A stretch of 64,000 nucleotides of DNA from Myxococcales bacterium. GTDB taxonomy: Bacteria > Myxococcota > Polyangia > Polyangiales > Polyangiaceae. Under the pieces are notes generated by a model that made no database searches, was not told the origin of the DNA, and saw nothing but the letters and a program-made list of their open reading frames with translations. This document shows, in pieces, positions 56,527 to 64,000 of this stretch (position 1 is the stretch's first letter; each line of letters begins with the position of its first letter). The position numbers and the translations under genes are program-made. The stretch lies in assembly GCA_003151595.1 (NCBI GenBank), contig PLXW01000018.1, forward strand, positions 20,716-84,715, in the 5' to 3' direction.

Positions 56527-57705
56527 ATGAAGTCCGACGCACGCCTGTTCGCCTCGTTCGCCGCAGCCCTCGCCGTGATCGCGATCCACGGTTGCAGCAG
56601 CACCCCAACGTCGACCTCCGCCGCCGTCGACGACGCGGGGGCGCCCACCGGCATCGGCCCGGGCGCGACCGCCTCCGCGCTCGACGCATCCACTCCGCCG
56701 GCCACGAACGATGAAGATGCAGCGAGCGTCACGCCGACGATGGGCGACGACGCCTCTCCCTCCGCCGACGCGTCTCACGACGGAGGCGCCGCGCTCGCCG
56801 CCCGTCAGCGCGTGCTCGCCTACCTCGCCGGCATCTCTGGCCACCAGACGGTCGTCGGTATCGAAGACAAGAGCTCCACGTCACCCACGGCCGACTCGGA
56901 CAGCATCGCGAGCATCACCGGCAAGCCGCCGGCGTTCTGGAGCGCAGACTGGGGCTTCGGCTCCGACGCGGTCGACCATCGCCAGACGATCGTCGACGAA
57001 GCGAAGAAGCAGTGGGCCACCGGCGCGATCGTTCAGTTCATCTACCACTCGTGCCCGCTCACCGAAGACGAGTACTGCAGCTGGGACGACATCGGCGGCG
57101 CGACGCCGAAGCACCTGTCCGACGCCCAGTGGACCGATCTCGTCACGCCGGGCACGACGCTCAACCGCGCCTGGCTCGCGCGTCTCGACACGCTCGCTCC
57201 GTTCTTCCAGCAGCTCCGCGACGCCGGTATCGCGCCGCTCTTCCGCGTGCTCCACGAGATGAACCAAGGGGTCTTCTGGTGGGCCGGGCGCACGGGGCCC
57301 AACGGGACCGCGAAGCTCTTTCAGATCACGCACGACTACCTCGTCGGCACCAAGGGCCTCGACAACATCGTCTGGGTCTGGAACCTCCAGGACTTCGAGA
57401 CGCTCCATTCGGACGTATCGGCCTACGCCCCCGGCGCGAGCTACTTCGACGTCGCGGCGCTCGACGTCTACAACACCGGCTACACCACCGGGAACTACGA
57501 CGACATGCTCGGCGCGTCGGGGGGCAAGCCGATCGGGATCGCCGAGTGCCAGTTCATGCCGACCGCGGACCTGCTCGCGCAGCAGCCGCGATGGGCGTAC
57601 GCGGCGCTGTGGCCCGACTTCATTTCGGAGAACACGTCGATGCTTCCGGCGCTGTACGGTGCGAGCAACGTCGTCACGCTCGCGGCGATGCCGGGATGGA
57701 AATGA
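56527..57705 (+). CDS. GH26 beta-mannanase-type lipoprotein
   Basis: A 392-residue lipoprotein. Lipobox HGC with Cys near residue 23, an Asp/Ala/Ser/Thr linker to about residue 85, then a GH26 barrel starting ISGHQTVVGIEDK. The acid/base is E244 in FRVLHEMNQGVFWWAG and the nucleophile is E340 in IGIAEC. Subsite residues in VWVWNLQD are typical. It cleaves beta-1,4-mannans or mixed-linkage glucans. ATG at 56527, 83 bp from an ATG of the divergent neighbour. Confidence 0.93.
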   Translation: MKSDARLFASFAAALAVIAIHGCSSTPTSTSAAVDDAGAPTGIGPGATASALDASTPPATNDEDAASVTPTMGDDASPSADASHDGGAALAARQRVLAYLAGISGHQTVVGIEDKSSTSPTADSDSIASITGKPPAFWSADWGFGSDAVDHRQTIVDEAKKQWATGAIVQFIYHSCPLTEDEYCSWDDIGGATPKHLSDAQWTDLVTPGTTLNRAWLARLDTLAPFFQQLRDAGIAPLFRVLHEMNQGVFWWAGRTGPNGTAKLFQITHDYLVGTKGLDNIVWVWNLQDFETLHSDVSAYAPGASYFDVAALDVYNTGYTTGNYDDMLGASGGKPIGIAECQFMPTADLLAQQPRWAYAALWPDFISENTSMLPALYGASNVVTLAAMPGWK

Positions 57706-58003
57706 CATCGCCGCCGTGACGGCGAGCGCGCACGCGCCGCTCGGTGGCTCGGTGTACAAGAGGCCCCGTCATGCTCCGCGACGCCGCAGGCGGCATGCTC
57801 ACGACGCGCTGAACGCTTTGGCTCGCGGCTGAGCTCTCGCTCCGCTTGGGCTAATTGCGTGGGTCGCCGCGCAGAGTCATAGTCACGGTCTCCGTGGTTC
57901 GGTCGCCGAGCGTGGCGGCCGCGCATGACCTTCCAACCTCGCGCGCTCAGTTGGAGGAGTCATCGAATCTCAGCCCGTCGCGGGAGCGATCCGCGAAATC
58001 GCC
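57706..58003. other. 298-bp gap before the GT4 gene
   Basis: No gene seen. It contains a hairpin-like segment near 57773-57800 (CATG...CATG ends) and, at 57953-57958, a GGAGGA ribosome-like site three bases before an in-frame ATC (57962) 14 codons upstream of the annotated GT4 start. Confidence 0.5.
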
Positions 58004-60256
58004 ATGCTCGGCAATCACACGCCGCGGCAATGTGGAATCGCGACGTTCACCACCGATCTGAGCGAAGCGGTCGCCGCCGAGTTCCCGGAGCTCGATTGCT
58101 TCGTGCTGGCTATGAACGACGCCGGGCGGCACCACGCCTATCCACCGCGTGTCCGCTTCGAGATCGCGCAGGGTGATCTCACCTCGTACCGGCGCGCCGC
58201 GGACTTCCTCAACGTGAACCCGGTCGACGTCGTCTGTCTTCAACACGAGTACGGAATCTTCGGCGGCAAGGCCGGCAGCCACGTCCTCGCGCTCCTTCGC
58301 GAGCTGCGGATGCCGATCGTGTCGACCCTCCACACCATCCTCGCCGAGCCCAACTCGACGCAGCGCGCGGTGATGGACGAGCTCACACAGCTCTCCGAGC
58401 GCATCGTCGTCATGAGCGCCATGGGCGCGAAGCTCCTCCGCGAGGTGCACAGCGTCCCCGGCGAGAAGATCGATCTGATCCCGCACGGAATCCCCGCCGT
58501 CCCCGCCGCCACGCGGAGCAAGACGCAGCTCGGCGTCCAGGGGAGGCGGGTCATTCTCACGTTCGGTCTTCTCTCTCCCGACAAGGGGATCGAGAACGTC
58601 ATCGAGGCGATGCCCGCGATCCTCGCGCGCTATCCGGACACGGTCTACATCGTGCTCGGCGCGACGCACCCGCACGTGAAGGAGCAGCAGGGCGAGACGT
58701 ACCGGCTCGCGCTCGAGAACCGCGCGCAGAAGCTGGGCGTGGCCTCCAGCATGATCTTTCACAACCGCTTCGTGAGTCAGGCGGAGCTGGTCGAGTTCCT
58801 CTCGGCGGCTGACGTCTACGTGACTCCGTACCTGAAGCCGGAGCAGATCACGTCGGGCACGCTGGCGTACGCCGTCGGCTCGGGCAAAGCGGTCATCTCG
58901 ACCCCCTATTGGTACGCGACCGAGCTGCTGGCCGACGGGCGCGGCATTCTCGTTCCGTGGAGAGACCCGCCGGCGATCGCGCGCGAGGTCATCGGGCTCT
59001 TCGACGATCCGTACAAGGCCCAGGCCATGCGCGAGCGGGCCGCGGCCTACGGTCGAAACATGGCGTGGCCGGCGGTCGCCCGAAGCTACGTCGAGACCTT
59101 CGAGCGCGCGCGCTCCGAGCACTCCAGTCGTCGCCGCAACGTCTTCCTGGCGAAGACGCTGGCCATGCGCCCCGCCGAGCTTCCGGAGTTGAACCTCAGT
59201 CACCTCCGCGTCATGACCGACGACACCGGGATCCTCCAGCACGGAACGTTCAACGTCCCGCGCTACGACGCAGGCTATTGCCTCGACGACAACGCCCGCG
59301 CGCTCCTTCTGGTCACGCTCATGGAAGACGCGGGGATGGAGAGCCCCATCGAGCTTCGCGCGTTCGCCTCGCGTTATGCGGCCTTCGTGAGTCACGCCTT
59401 CAACGTGGAGCAGGGGCGCTTCCGGAATTTCATGTCGTACTCGCGACGATGGATCGAAGAGTGCGGCTCGGAAGACAGTCACGGTCGCGCGCTCTGGGCG
59501 CTGGGCACGCTCGTCGGTCGCTCGGTCGATCCCGGTCGACGCAGCCTCGCCAGCGAGCTGTTTCACGTCGCGCTCCCCGCCGTCACCGGATTCAGCAGCC
59601 CTCGCGCCTGGGCCTTCGCGCTCCTGGGGATCGAGGAGTACCTCCGCGTGTTCGAGGGCGACCGGAACGTGGAGGCCGCGTGCAAGGCGATCTCGCACCA
59701 GCTCCTCGTTCGCTACCGCGAGAGCCGCGTACACGAGTGGCCCTGGTTCGAAGATCGCCTGACGTACTGCAACGCGCGCCTGCCCCAGGCGCTCCTCGTC
59801 GCCGGCGCTCGGACGCGCAACGAAGAGATGATCACGGCCGGCAAGCAATCGCTCCAGTGGCTCGCGGACACGCAGTGCACGGCCGACGGCTACTTCGCGC
59901 CGATCGGATCGAACGGCTTTCACACGCGCGGCGGCCCGAAAGCGGAGTTCGATCAGCAGCCGGTGGAAGCGTGCGCGATGGTCTCGGCCTGCCTCGACGC
60001 GCAGCGCGTGACCGGCGACGCGAGCTGGATGCTCCACGCCCGCCGTGCGTTCGGCTGGTTCCTCGGTCAGAACCAGCTTCAAACATCGCTCTACGATCCG
60101 CGAACGGGCGGTTGCCGCGACGGGCTGCACGCCGATCGCGCGAACGAGAACCAGGGCGCCGAATCGACGCTCTCCTTCCTGCTCGCCCTCCTCGACATGC
60201 GCCTGGCCGATCGCGCCGCTGTGATCGAGCCGCGCGCGCGCGAGGCCACCCCGTGA
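58004..60256 (+). CDS. GT4 glycosyltransferase fused to an (alpha/alpha)-barrel domain
   Basis: A 750-residue cytoplasmic protein. Residues about 1-365 are a GT-B glycosyltransferase of family 4: NHTPRQCGIATFTTDL at the start, LQHEYGIFGG, GLLSPDKGIENVIEAMP at the donor domain, and SAADVYVTPYLKPEQITSG for the sugar-nucleotide site. Residues about 390-735 form a helical (alpha/alpha)-type barrel (YDAGYCLDDNARALLLV, FDQQPVEACAMV) as in glycan-processing enzymes. It probably makes or extends a mannoside. ATG 58004 is used; 14 more codons could precede it from an ATC behind GGAGGA. Stop overlaps the GH130 start by four bases. Confidence 0.82.
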   Translation: MLGNHTPRQCGIATFTTDLSEAVAAEFPELDCFVLAMNDAGRHHAYPPRVRFEIAQGDLTSYRRAADFLNVNPVDVVCLQHEYGIFGGKAGSHVLALLRELRMPIVSTLHTILAEPNSTQRAVMDELTQLSERIVVMSAMGAKLLREVHSVPGEKIDLIPHGIPAVPAATRSKTQLGVQGRRVILTFGLLSPDKGIENVIEAMPAILARYPDTVYIVLGATHPHVKEQQGETYRLALENRAQKLGVASSMIFHNRFVSQAELVEFLSAADVYVTPYLKPEQITSGTLAYAVGSGKAVISTPYWYATELLADGRGILVPWRDPPAIAREVIGLFDDPYKAQAMRERAAAYGRNMAWPAVARSYVETFERARSEHSSRRRNVFLAKTLAMRPAELPELNLSHLRVMTDDTGILQHGTFNVPRYDAGYCLDDNARALLLVTLMEDAGMESPIELRAFASRYAAFVSHAFNVEQGRFRNFMSYSRRWIEECGSEDSHGRALWALGTLVGRSVDPGRRSLASELFHVALPAVTGFSSPRAWAFALLGIEEYLRVFEGDRNVEAACKAISHQLLVRYRESRVHEWPWFEDRLTYCNARLPQALLVAGARTRNEEMITAGKQSLQWLADTQCTADGYFAPIGSNGFHTRGGPKAEFDQQPVEACAMVSACLDAQRVTGDASWMLHARRAFGWFLGQNQLQTSLYDPRTGGCRDGLHADRANENQGAESTLSFLLALLDMRLADRAAVIEPRAREATP

Positions 60257-61197
60257 CCGTGCACGAAGCGCTCTTTCGGCGTCACGAGAAGAACCCGATC
60301 CTCACCGCCGCAGACTGGCCCTATCCCGTTCATACCGTCTTCAACCCCGGAGCGACGCGGCTGCGTGACGGAACGACTCTCCTTCTCTGCAGGGTCGAGG
60401 ATCGTCGGGGGCACTCTCACCTCTGCGCCGCGCGATCGGCCAACGGCATCGACGGTTGGATCATCGATCCGCAACCGACGCTCCGCCCTGAGCCCGATCG
60501 TCATCCCGAAGAGCTATGGGGGATCGAAGATCCGAGAATCACGTTCGTGGACGAGCTCGGAAAGTACGTCCTCGCGTATACGGCGTTCACGGAAGACGGG
60601 CCGGGGGTCGCGCTCGCGCTGACCGAAGATTTTCGGACGTTCGAGCGCCTCGGTCTCGTCATGCGACCCGATGACAAGGACGCCGCGCTTCTCCCGCGAC
60701 GCGTCGACGGAGAGTTCGTGCTGATCCACCGCCCGGTGCACCTCTCGGGCGCGGACATCTGGATCTCGCGGTCGCCCGACCTCCGCCACTGGGGTGGTCA
60801 CACGCTCATACTGCCGGCGCGACGGGGCGCGTGGTGGGACGCGAACAAGGTCGGCATCGCGTCGCCGCTCATCGAGACGCCGCGCGGGTGGCTGATGATC
60901 TACCACGGCGTCCGCGTGACCGCGGCCGGCAGCCTCTATCGCCTCGGCCTCGCGCTGTTCGATCTCGAGAAGCCTGAGGTGTGCATCGCTCGAGGCGACG
61001 AGTGGGTATTTGGTCCGGAGACCGCGTACGAGCGCCACGGCGACGTGGGCTACGTCGCCTTCCCGTGCGGCCACACGATCGGTGCCGACGGAGACACCCT
61101 CCACCTCTATTACGGCGCCGCCGACACCCGCATCGCGCTCGCGACGGGGAGCATCCGCGCGCTACTCCGCTGGCTCGACGTTCACGGTCGGCTCTAG
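60253..61197 (+). CDS. GH130 family glycoside phosphorylase (beta-mannoside type)
   Basis: A 314-residue five-bladed propeller enzyme. GH130 motifs: FNPGATRLRDGTTLLLCRVED, EELWGIEDPRITFVD (the conserved EDPR) and WWDANKVGIASPLIETPRGWL. GH130 enzymes phosphorolyse or hydrolyse beta-linked mannosides; the acid is an Asp, consistent with the IEDPR block. The GTG at 60253 overlaps the glycosyltransferase stop (GTGA), so the pair is coupled, implying one mannose-linked pathway. The exact linkage cannot be told. Confidence 0.9.
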   Translation: MTVHEALFRRHEKNPILTAADWPYPVHTVFNPGATRLRDGTTLLLCRVEDRRGHSHLCAARSANGIDGWIIDPQPTLRPEPDRHPEELWGIEDPRITFVDELGKYVLAYTAFTEDGPGVALALTEDFRTFERLGLVMRPDDKDAALLPRRVDGEFVLIHRPVHLSGADIWISRSPDLRHWGGHTLILPARRGAWWDANKVGIASPLIETPRGWLMIYHGVRVTAAGSLYRLGLALFDLEKPEVCIARGDEWVFGPETAYERHGDVGYVAFPCGHTIGADGDTLHLYYGAADTRIALATGSIRALLRWLDVHGRL

Positions 61198-61241
61198 CCG
61201 AGCCGAGCGCGGCGAGACGCAACGGAGATGCAGTATACTGC

Positions 61242-61270
61242 TTGACGCATCGAGTCGCGTTTCGTAGTGT
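61242..61270 (+). promoter_or_regulatory. Predicted sigma70-type promoter of the ilv operon
   Basis: A -35 TTGACG at 61242-61247, a 17-base spacer, and a -10 TAGTGT at 61265-61270. A start site about seven bases on would fall near 61277, only about four bases before the leader-peptide ATG at 61281. Confidence 0.6.
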
Positions 61271-61280
61271 GCACTGCGTG

Positions 61281-61460
61281 ATGAGTCGGGAACCTTCAGC
61301 GCCCCCGGTTTTCCGGCTCCCCGTGAGCTCCGGCAACGCCGTCGCGTCGAGCTTTACGCTCCGCGTCGCCAGCTACCTCGACGGCCACGTTGGCGTCTTT
61401 GCCGGCGTCCTTTTCGTCGTCGTCGTCCTCCTTATTACCGGCGCGGGGCCGCCAGTCTGA
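61281..61460 (+). CDS. ilv attenuator leader peptide
   Basis: A 59-residue open frame just before ilvD, ending close to an intrinsic terminator. Residues 43-52 read V-L-F-V-V-V-V-L-L-I, a dense run of the three branched-chain amino acids (codons 61407-61436) as in classical ilv/leu leaders. With scarce Val, Leu or Ile a ribosome should stall here. No ribosome site precedes the ATG at 61281; the mapped-by-eye promoter puts the RNA 5' end only a few bases before it. A shorter start at GTG 61323 is also in frame. Longer than the 32-residue E. coli ilvGMEDA leader. Confidence 0.7.
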   Translation: MSREPSAPPVFRLPVSSGNAVASSFTLRVASYLDGHVGVFAGVLFVVVVLLITGAGPPV

Positions 61461-61517
61461 CGCCACAGGGCGTGAGACGCGGACCCCGCGACCGAGAAGG
61501 TCGCGGGGTTTTTTTTT
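61442..61517 (+). promoter_or_regulatory. Transcription attenuator of the ilv operon
   Basis: Terminator stem CCCCGCGACC (61484-61493) pairs with GGTCGCGGGG (61499-61508), loop GAGAA, followed by T9 at 61509-61517. An alternative pairing uses CGCGGGG at 61442-61448, inside the leader codons just after the Val/Leu/Ile run, with CCCCGCG at 61484-61490, which would dissolve the terminator. A ribosome stalled in the run leaves 61442-61448 largely free; one that reaches the stop at 61458 covers it. ilvD starts 16 bp after the T tract. Confidence 0.78.
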
Positions 61518-61532
61518 GGCTTCGAGGGATCC

Positions 61533-63233
61533 ATGACGCTGAGCAAGCTGACAAAGAAGAGCGACGCGCTGACCAAAGGGATCGCGCGTGCACCCGCGCG
61601 CGCGATGCTGCGAGGCACCGGGCTCACCGACGCCGATCTCGCCAAGCCGCTCGTCGCCGTCGTCAGTACGTGGACCGACGTGATGCCGTGCACGCAGCAC
61701 CTGCGCAGGCTGGCCGAGCGCGTGCGCGAAGGGGTCCGCGCTGCGGGAGGTACGCCGATCGAGTTCTGCACGATCGCCATCAGCGACGGCATCACCATGG
61801 GCACCGACGGCATGCGCGCGTCGCTCGTCTCGCGCGAAGTGATCGCCGACTCGATCGAGCTCGCGGTCGACGCGCACGGGTTCGACGCGTGCGTCGCGAT
61901 CGTCGGGTGCGACAAGACGATCCCCGCGGCGGCGATGGCCCTCGCGCGCGTCGACGTCCCATCGGTCGTCCTCTACGGCGGCGCGATCCAGCCCGGCCGG
62001 TGGCGCGATCACGACGTGACGATTCAAGACGTGTTCGAAGCCGTCGGCGCGTGCGCGGCCGGGAAGATGAGCGAAGCCGATCTCGCCGACCTCGAAGCCC
62101 GCGCGTGCCCGGGCGCCGGCGCATGCGGCGGGCAGTTCACCGCGAACACGATGGCCGCGGCGATGACCGCGCTTGGCCTCTCGCCAATGGGGGCGAACGA
62201 CGTTCCCGCCACCGACGAAGCCAAGGAGGCGACGGCCGCTTCGTGCGGCGCGCTCGTCATGCGCGCGCTCGAGCAGAACATTCGGCCGAGCGCGCTCATC
62301 ACGCGCACGTCGCTGCTGAACGCGATCGCGGTGTGCGCGGCGACGGGCGGCTCGACGAACGCGGTCTTGCACTTGCTGGCCATCGCGCGCGAAGCCGGCG
62401 TGTTCCTCACGCTCGACGACTTCGACGCCGTCGCCGCGCGCACGCCGGTGATCGCCGACCTGAAGCCGGGCGGCGGAGCCACCGCGGTCGATCTGCATCG
62501 CGTCGGAGGCGTGGCGATCGTCGTGCGGCGACTCGCGGAGGCGGGGCTCATCGAGGACGCGCCGACGGTGACCGGGCGAACGCTCTTCGAGGAAGCGGGC
62601 GCGGTGCGCGAGCGCGAAGGGCAGAGCGTCGTGCGCGAGGTGGGCGCGCCGCTGAAGAAGACCGGAGGCTTCGCCATCCTGCGCGGGACGCTCGCGCCGG
62701 ATGGATGCGTGGTGAAGCTCTCGGGCCACGGCAAGGTCACGCACGAGGGGCCGGCGCGCGTGTTCGACGGCGAAGAGCGCGCGTTCGCCGCGGTGCAGGC
62801 CGGAGCTATCCACGCGGGCGACGTCGTCGTGATCCGCAACGAAGGGCCGAAGGGGGGACCGGGCATGCGCGAGATGCTCGGAGTCACCGCGGCGCTCGTG
62901 GGCCGCGGGCTCGGCGACGACGTGGCGCTCGTCACCGACGGGCGCTTCAGCGGCGCGACGCACGGCTTCATGGTCGGGCATGTCGCGCCCGAGGCGGCGT
63001 CGGGCGGACCCATCGCGTTCGTGCGCGACGGCGATCGGGTCACCATCGACGTGAAGACGAGGCGCATCGACGTCGACGCCGATCTCGACGCGCGACGCGC
63101 GGCCGCGTCGCTCGAGGTGCCGGCGAAGTCACCAAAGCTCCGCGGCGCGCTCGCCAAGTACGCCGCACTCGTCTCCTCCGCGTCGGAGGGGGCCGTCACT
63201 TGCGTGGATCACGTCTCCAGGAGGTCGAAATGA
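61533..63233 (+). CDS. ilvD: Dihydroxy-acid dehydratase
   Basis: A 566-residue enzyme that dehydrates 2,3-dihydroxy-3-methylbutanoate (and -pentanoate) to the 2-keto acids in Val/Ile/Leu synthesis. Both family signatures are present: [13 protein letters not shown] and, near the C-terminus, [22 protein letters not shown]. Fe-S cluster Cys lie in [13 protein letters not shown] and [19 protein letters not shown] at 61533. It is preceded by the attenuator and overlaps the next gene by four bases (ATGA). Confidence 0.95.
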   Translation: MTLSKLTKKSDALTKGIARAPARAMLRGTGLTDADLAKPLVAVVSTWTDVMPCTQHLRRLAERVREGVRAAGGTPIEFCTIAISDGITMGTDGMRASLVSREVIADSIELAVDAHGFDACVAIVGCDKTIPAAAMALARVDVPSVVLYGGAIQPGRWRDHDVTIQDVFEAVGACAAGKMSEADLADLEARACPGAGACGGQFTANTMAAAMTALGLSPMGANDVPATDEAKEATAASCGALVMRALEQNIRPSALITRTSLLNAIAVCAATGGSTNAVLHLLAIAREAGVFLTLDDFDAVAARTPVIADLKPGGGATAVDLHRVGGVAIVVRRLAEAGLIEDAPTVTGRTLFEEAGAVREREGQSVVREVGAPLKKTGGFAILRGTLAPDGCVVKLSGHGKVTHEGPARVFDGEERAFAAVQAGAIHAGDVVVIRNEGPKGGPGMREMLGVTAALVGRGLGDDVALVTDGRFSGATHGFMVGHVAPEAASGGPIAFVRDGDRVTIDVKTRRIDVDADLDARRAAASLEVPAKSPKLRGALAKYAALVSSASEGAVTCVDHVSRRSK

Positions 63234-63802
63234 GCAGTCATCCCCAACCGTCGAACACCAACGCCAAGTCGCCCACGTCGTCGGGCTCGCGCCCGCGGAT
63301 CACGATCGTGGGGTACGGCGAAGGGGCAGGGCGCGAGCACGCGAGGCGTCTTCGCGAGCGCGGGCACGACGTGCGCGTGGCGATGCTTCCCGGTGGCATG
63401 TCGTGGGCACACGCGGTCGCCGACGGGTTTCGACCGACGCTCGTTCGCACGGCCACGGTCGGTGCCGACGTGATCGTGCTGCTCGTCCCGCCGACCGAGA
63501 TCGAGCTTCTGTACTGGGAAGCGATCGCGCCGCTCGCGCGCGAGGGGTCCATCGTGATCTTCGGCGAGGCCATCGAGCTCGATGACGAACGCTTGCCGAA
63601 GAAGGTCGACGTCGCCGTCATCACCATGGACGCCGGTGGCTGTACGGTCTCGGTGCATACCGACGCCACCGGCCGCGCCCACGATCGCGCCCTCGCGTAC
63701 CTCAACGCGCTCGGCGGAAACGTCCCGCGTCCGCCGTCGTCGCGCGTTCGCGTCGCCGACGACGCCGATCCGTTCCCGCACCCGTCGATGAGGGTGCTGT
63801 GA
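63230..63802 (+). CDS. Stand-alone KARI (IlvC) N-domain-like protein
   Basis: A 190-residue protein that resembles the NADPH-binding domain of ketol-acid reductoisomerase: [23 protein letters not shown] (shown shortened in the next words as [11 protein letters not shown]), then [25 protein letters not shown] and [18 protein letters not shown]. The helical C-terminal domain that holds the metal and substrate residues is missing, so it cannot be a full IlvC. It is intact, with CAGGAGG before the ATG and four-base overlaps at both ends (ATGA and GTGA). Could be a regulator or sensor in the operon, or a relic. Confidence 0.65.
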   Translation: MSSHPQPSNTNAKSPTSSGSRPRITIVGYGEGAGREHARRLRERGHDVRVAMLPGGMSWAHAVADGFRPTLVRTATVGADVIVLLVPPTEIELLYWEAIAPLAREGSIVIFGEAIELDDERLPKKVDVAVITMDAGGCTVSVHTDATGRAHDRALAYLNALGGNVPRPPSSRVRVADDADPFPHPSMRVL

Positions 63803-64000
63803 GCGAAGAGTCGGCCACGCGCACCGGCGCGCAGATCGTGTGGGACGTGCTCGCGCGCGAAGGGGTCGAAGTCGTCTTCGGGTACCCCGGCGGCGCGATC
63901 ATGCCGGTGTACGACGCGATGGTCGCGCCTGATCAAAAGGTGCGGCACGTGCTCGTCCGGCACGAGCAAGGCGCGGCGCACATGGCCGACGGCTACGCGC
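63799..64000 (+). CDS. ilvB: Acetolactate synthase large subunit (start only)
   Basis: The first 67 codons of a thiamine-diphosphate enzyme that makes acetolactate, the first shared step of Val/Leu/Ile synthesis. [16 protein letters not shown] and the ThDP-activating Glu in [14 protein letters not shown] are seen. The GTG at 63799 overlaps the preceding stop (GTGA). It continues past the right edge. Order ilvD, KARI-like, ilvB fits one operon under the attenuator. Confidence 0.93.
   Translation, partial: MSEESATRTGAQIVWDVLAREGVEVVFGYPGGAIMPVYDAMVAPDQKVRHVLVRHEQGAAHMADGYA

Overview
The window is very GC-rich with dense coding on both strands. It carries many Hanks-type Ser/Thr kinases, an FHA-sigma54 activator, TPR proteins and Cys-rich or Asp/Ala/Ser-rich secreted lipoproteins. 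It also has Gram-negative envelope machinery (Tam, RND pump, outer-membrane barrels). This points to a myxobacterium-like member of Myxococcota, probably of the Sorangium/Polyangia side. The taxon is inferred from gene content, not from a marker gene.

Layout. 1-1490 (minus): the N-terminal part of glycogen debranching enzyme GlgX and a small upstream gene. 1618-8740 (plus): a TamA-like barrel protein with a lipobox, TamB and a small membrane protein. 8742-9464: a DUF3047 protein. 9709-14156: an RND pump and its membrane-fusion partner. 14278-19207: a TPR protein, a membrane-anchored unknown, a GAF plus degenerate GGDEF protein and a tiny lipoprotein. 19232-21668 (minus): three end-overlapping genes for an outer-membrane barrel, a SET-domain protein and a dipeptide epimerase. 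21746-24519 (minus): a DUF2156 protein, MutH and a myxobacterial unknown. 24561-28461: a SulP transporter, a DUF962 protein, an NAD(P)-dependent reductase and an ECF sigma factor. The sigma gene lies directly behind a kinase-TPR gene (28480-31170). 31342-33707: a Rieske protein and a cytochrome b fused to two c-type heme domains. 34030: tRNA-Ala(GGC).

34891-44552 is an accessory stretch. It holds Cys-rich lipoproteins, a tubulin-tyrosine-ligase-like protein fused to a PqqD-like domain, a membrane kinase, an ATP-grasp enzyme with a coupled partner, and a 27-unit 21-bp repeat array. 44522-57705 is a polysaccharide-degradation region: PL7 alginate lyase, beta-helix protein, two GH18, GH16, a putative beta-sandwich protein and GH26. 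All are predicted secreted lipoproteins with similar Asp/Ala/Ser linkers. An FHA-sigma54 regulator, a kinase pair and a large imperfect inverted repeat sit among them. 58004-61197 couples a GT4 glycosyltransferase to a GH130 phosphorylase.

61242-64000 starts a branched-chain amino acid operon: a promoter, a near-leaderless leader peptide with a Val-Leu-Phe-Val4-Leu2-Ile run, an attenuator hairpin, ilvD, a stand-alone KARI-N-domain-like gene and the start of ilvB. The ilv attenuator, the TTL-PqqD fusion, the repeat array beside the ATP-grasp pair, the KARI-like fragment and the MutH homologue are the items most worth following up.
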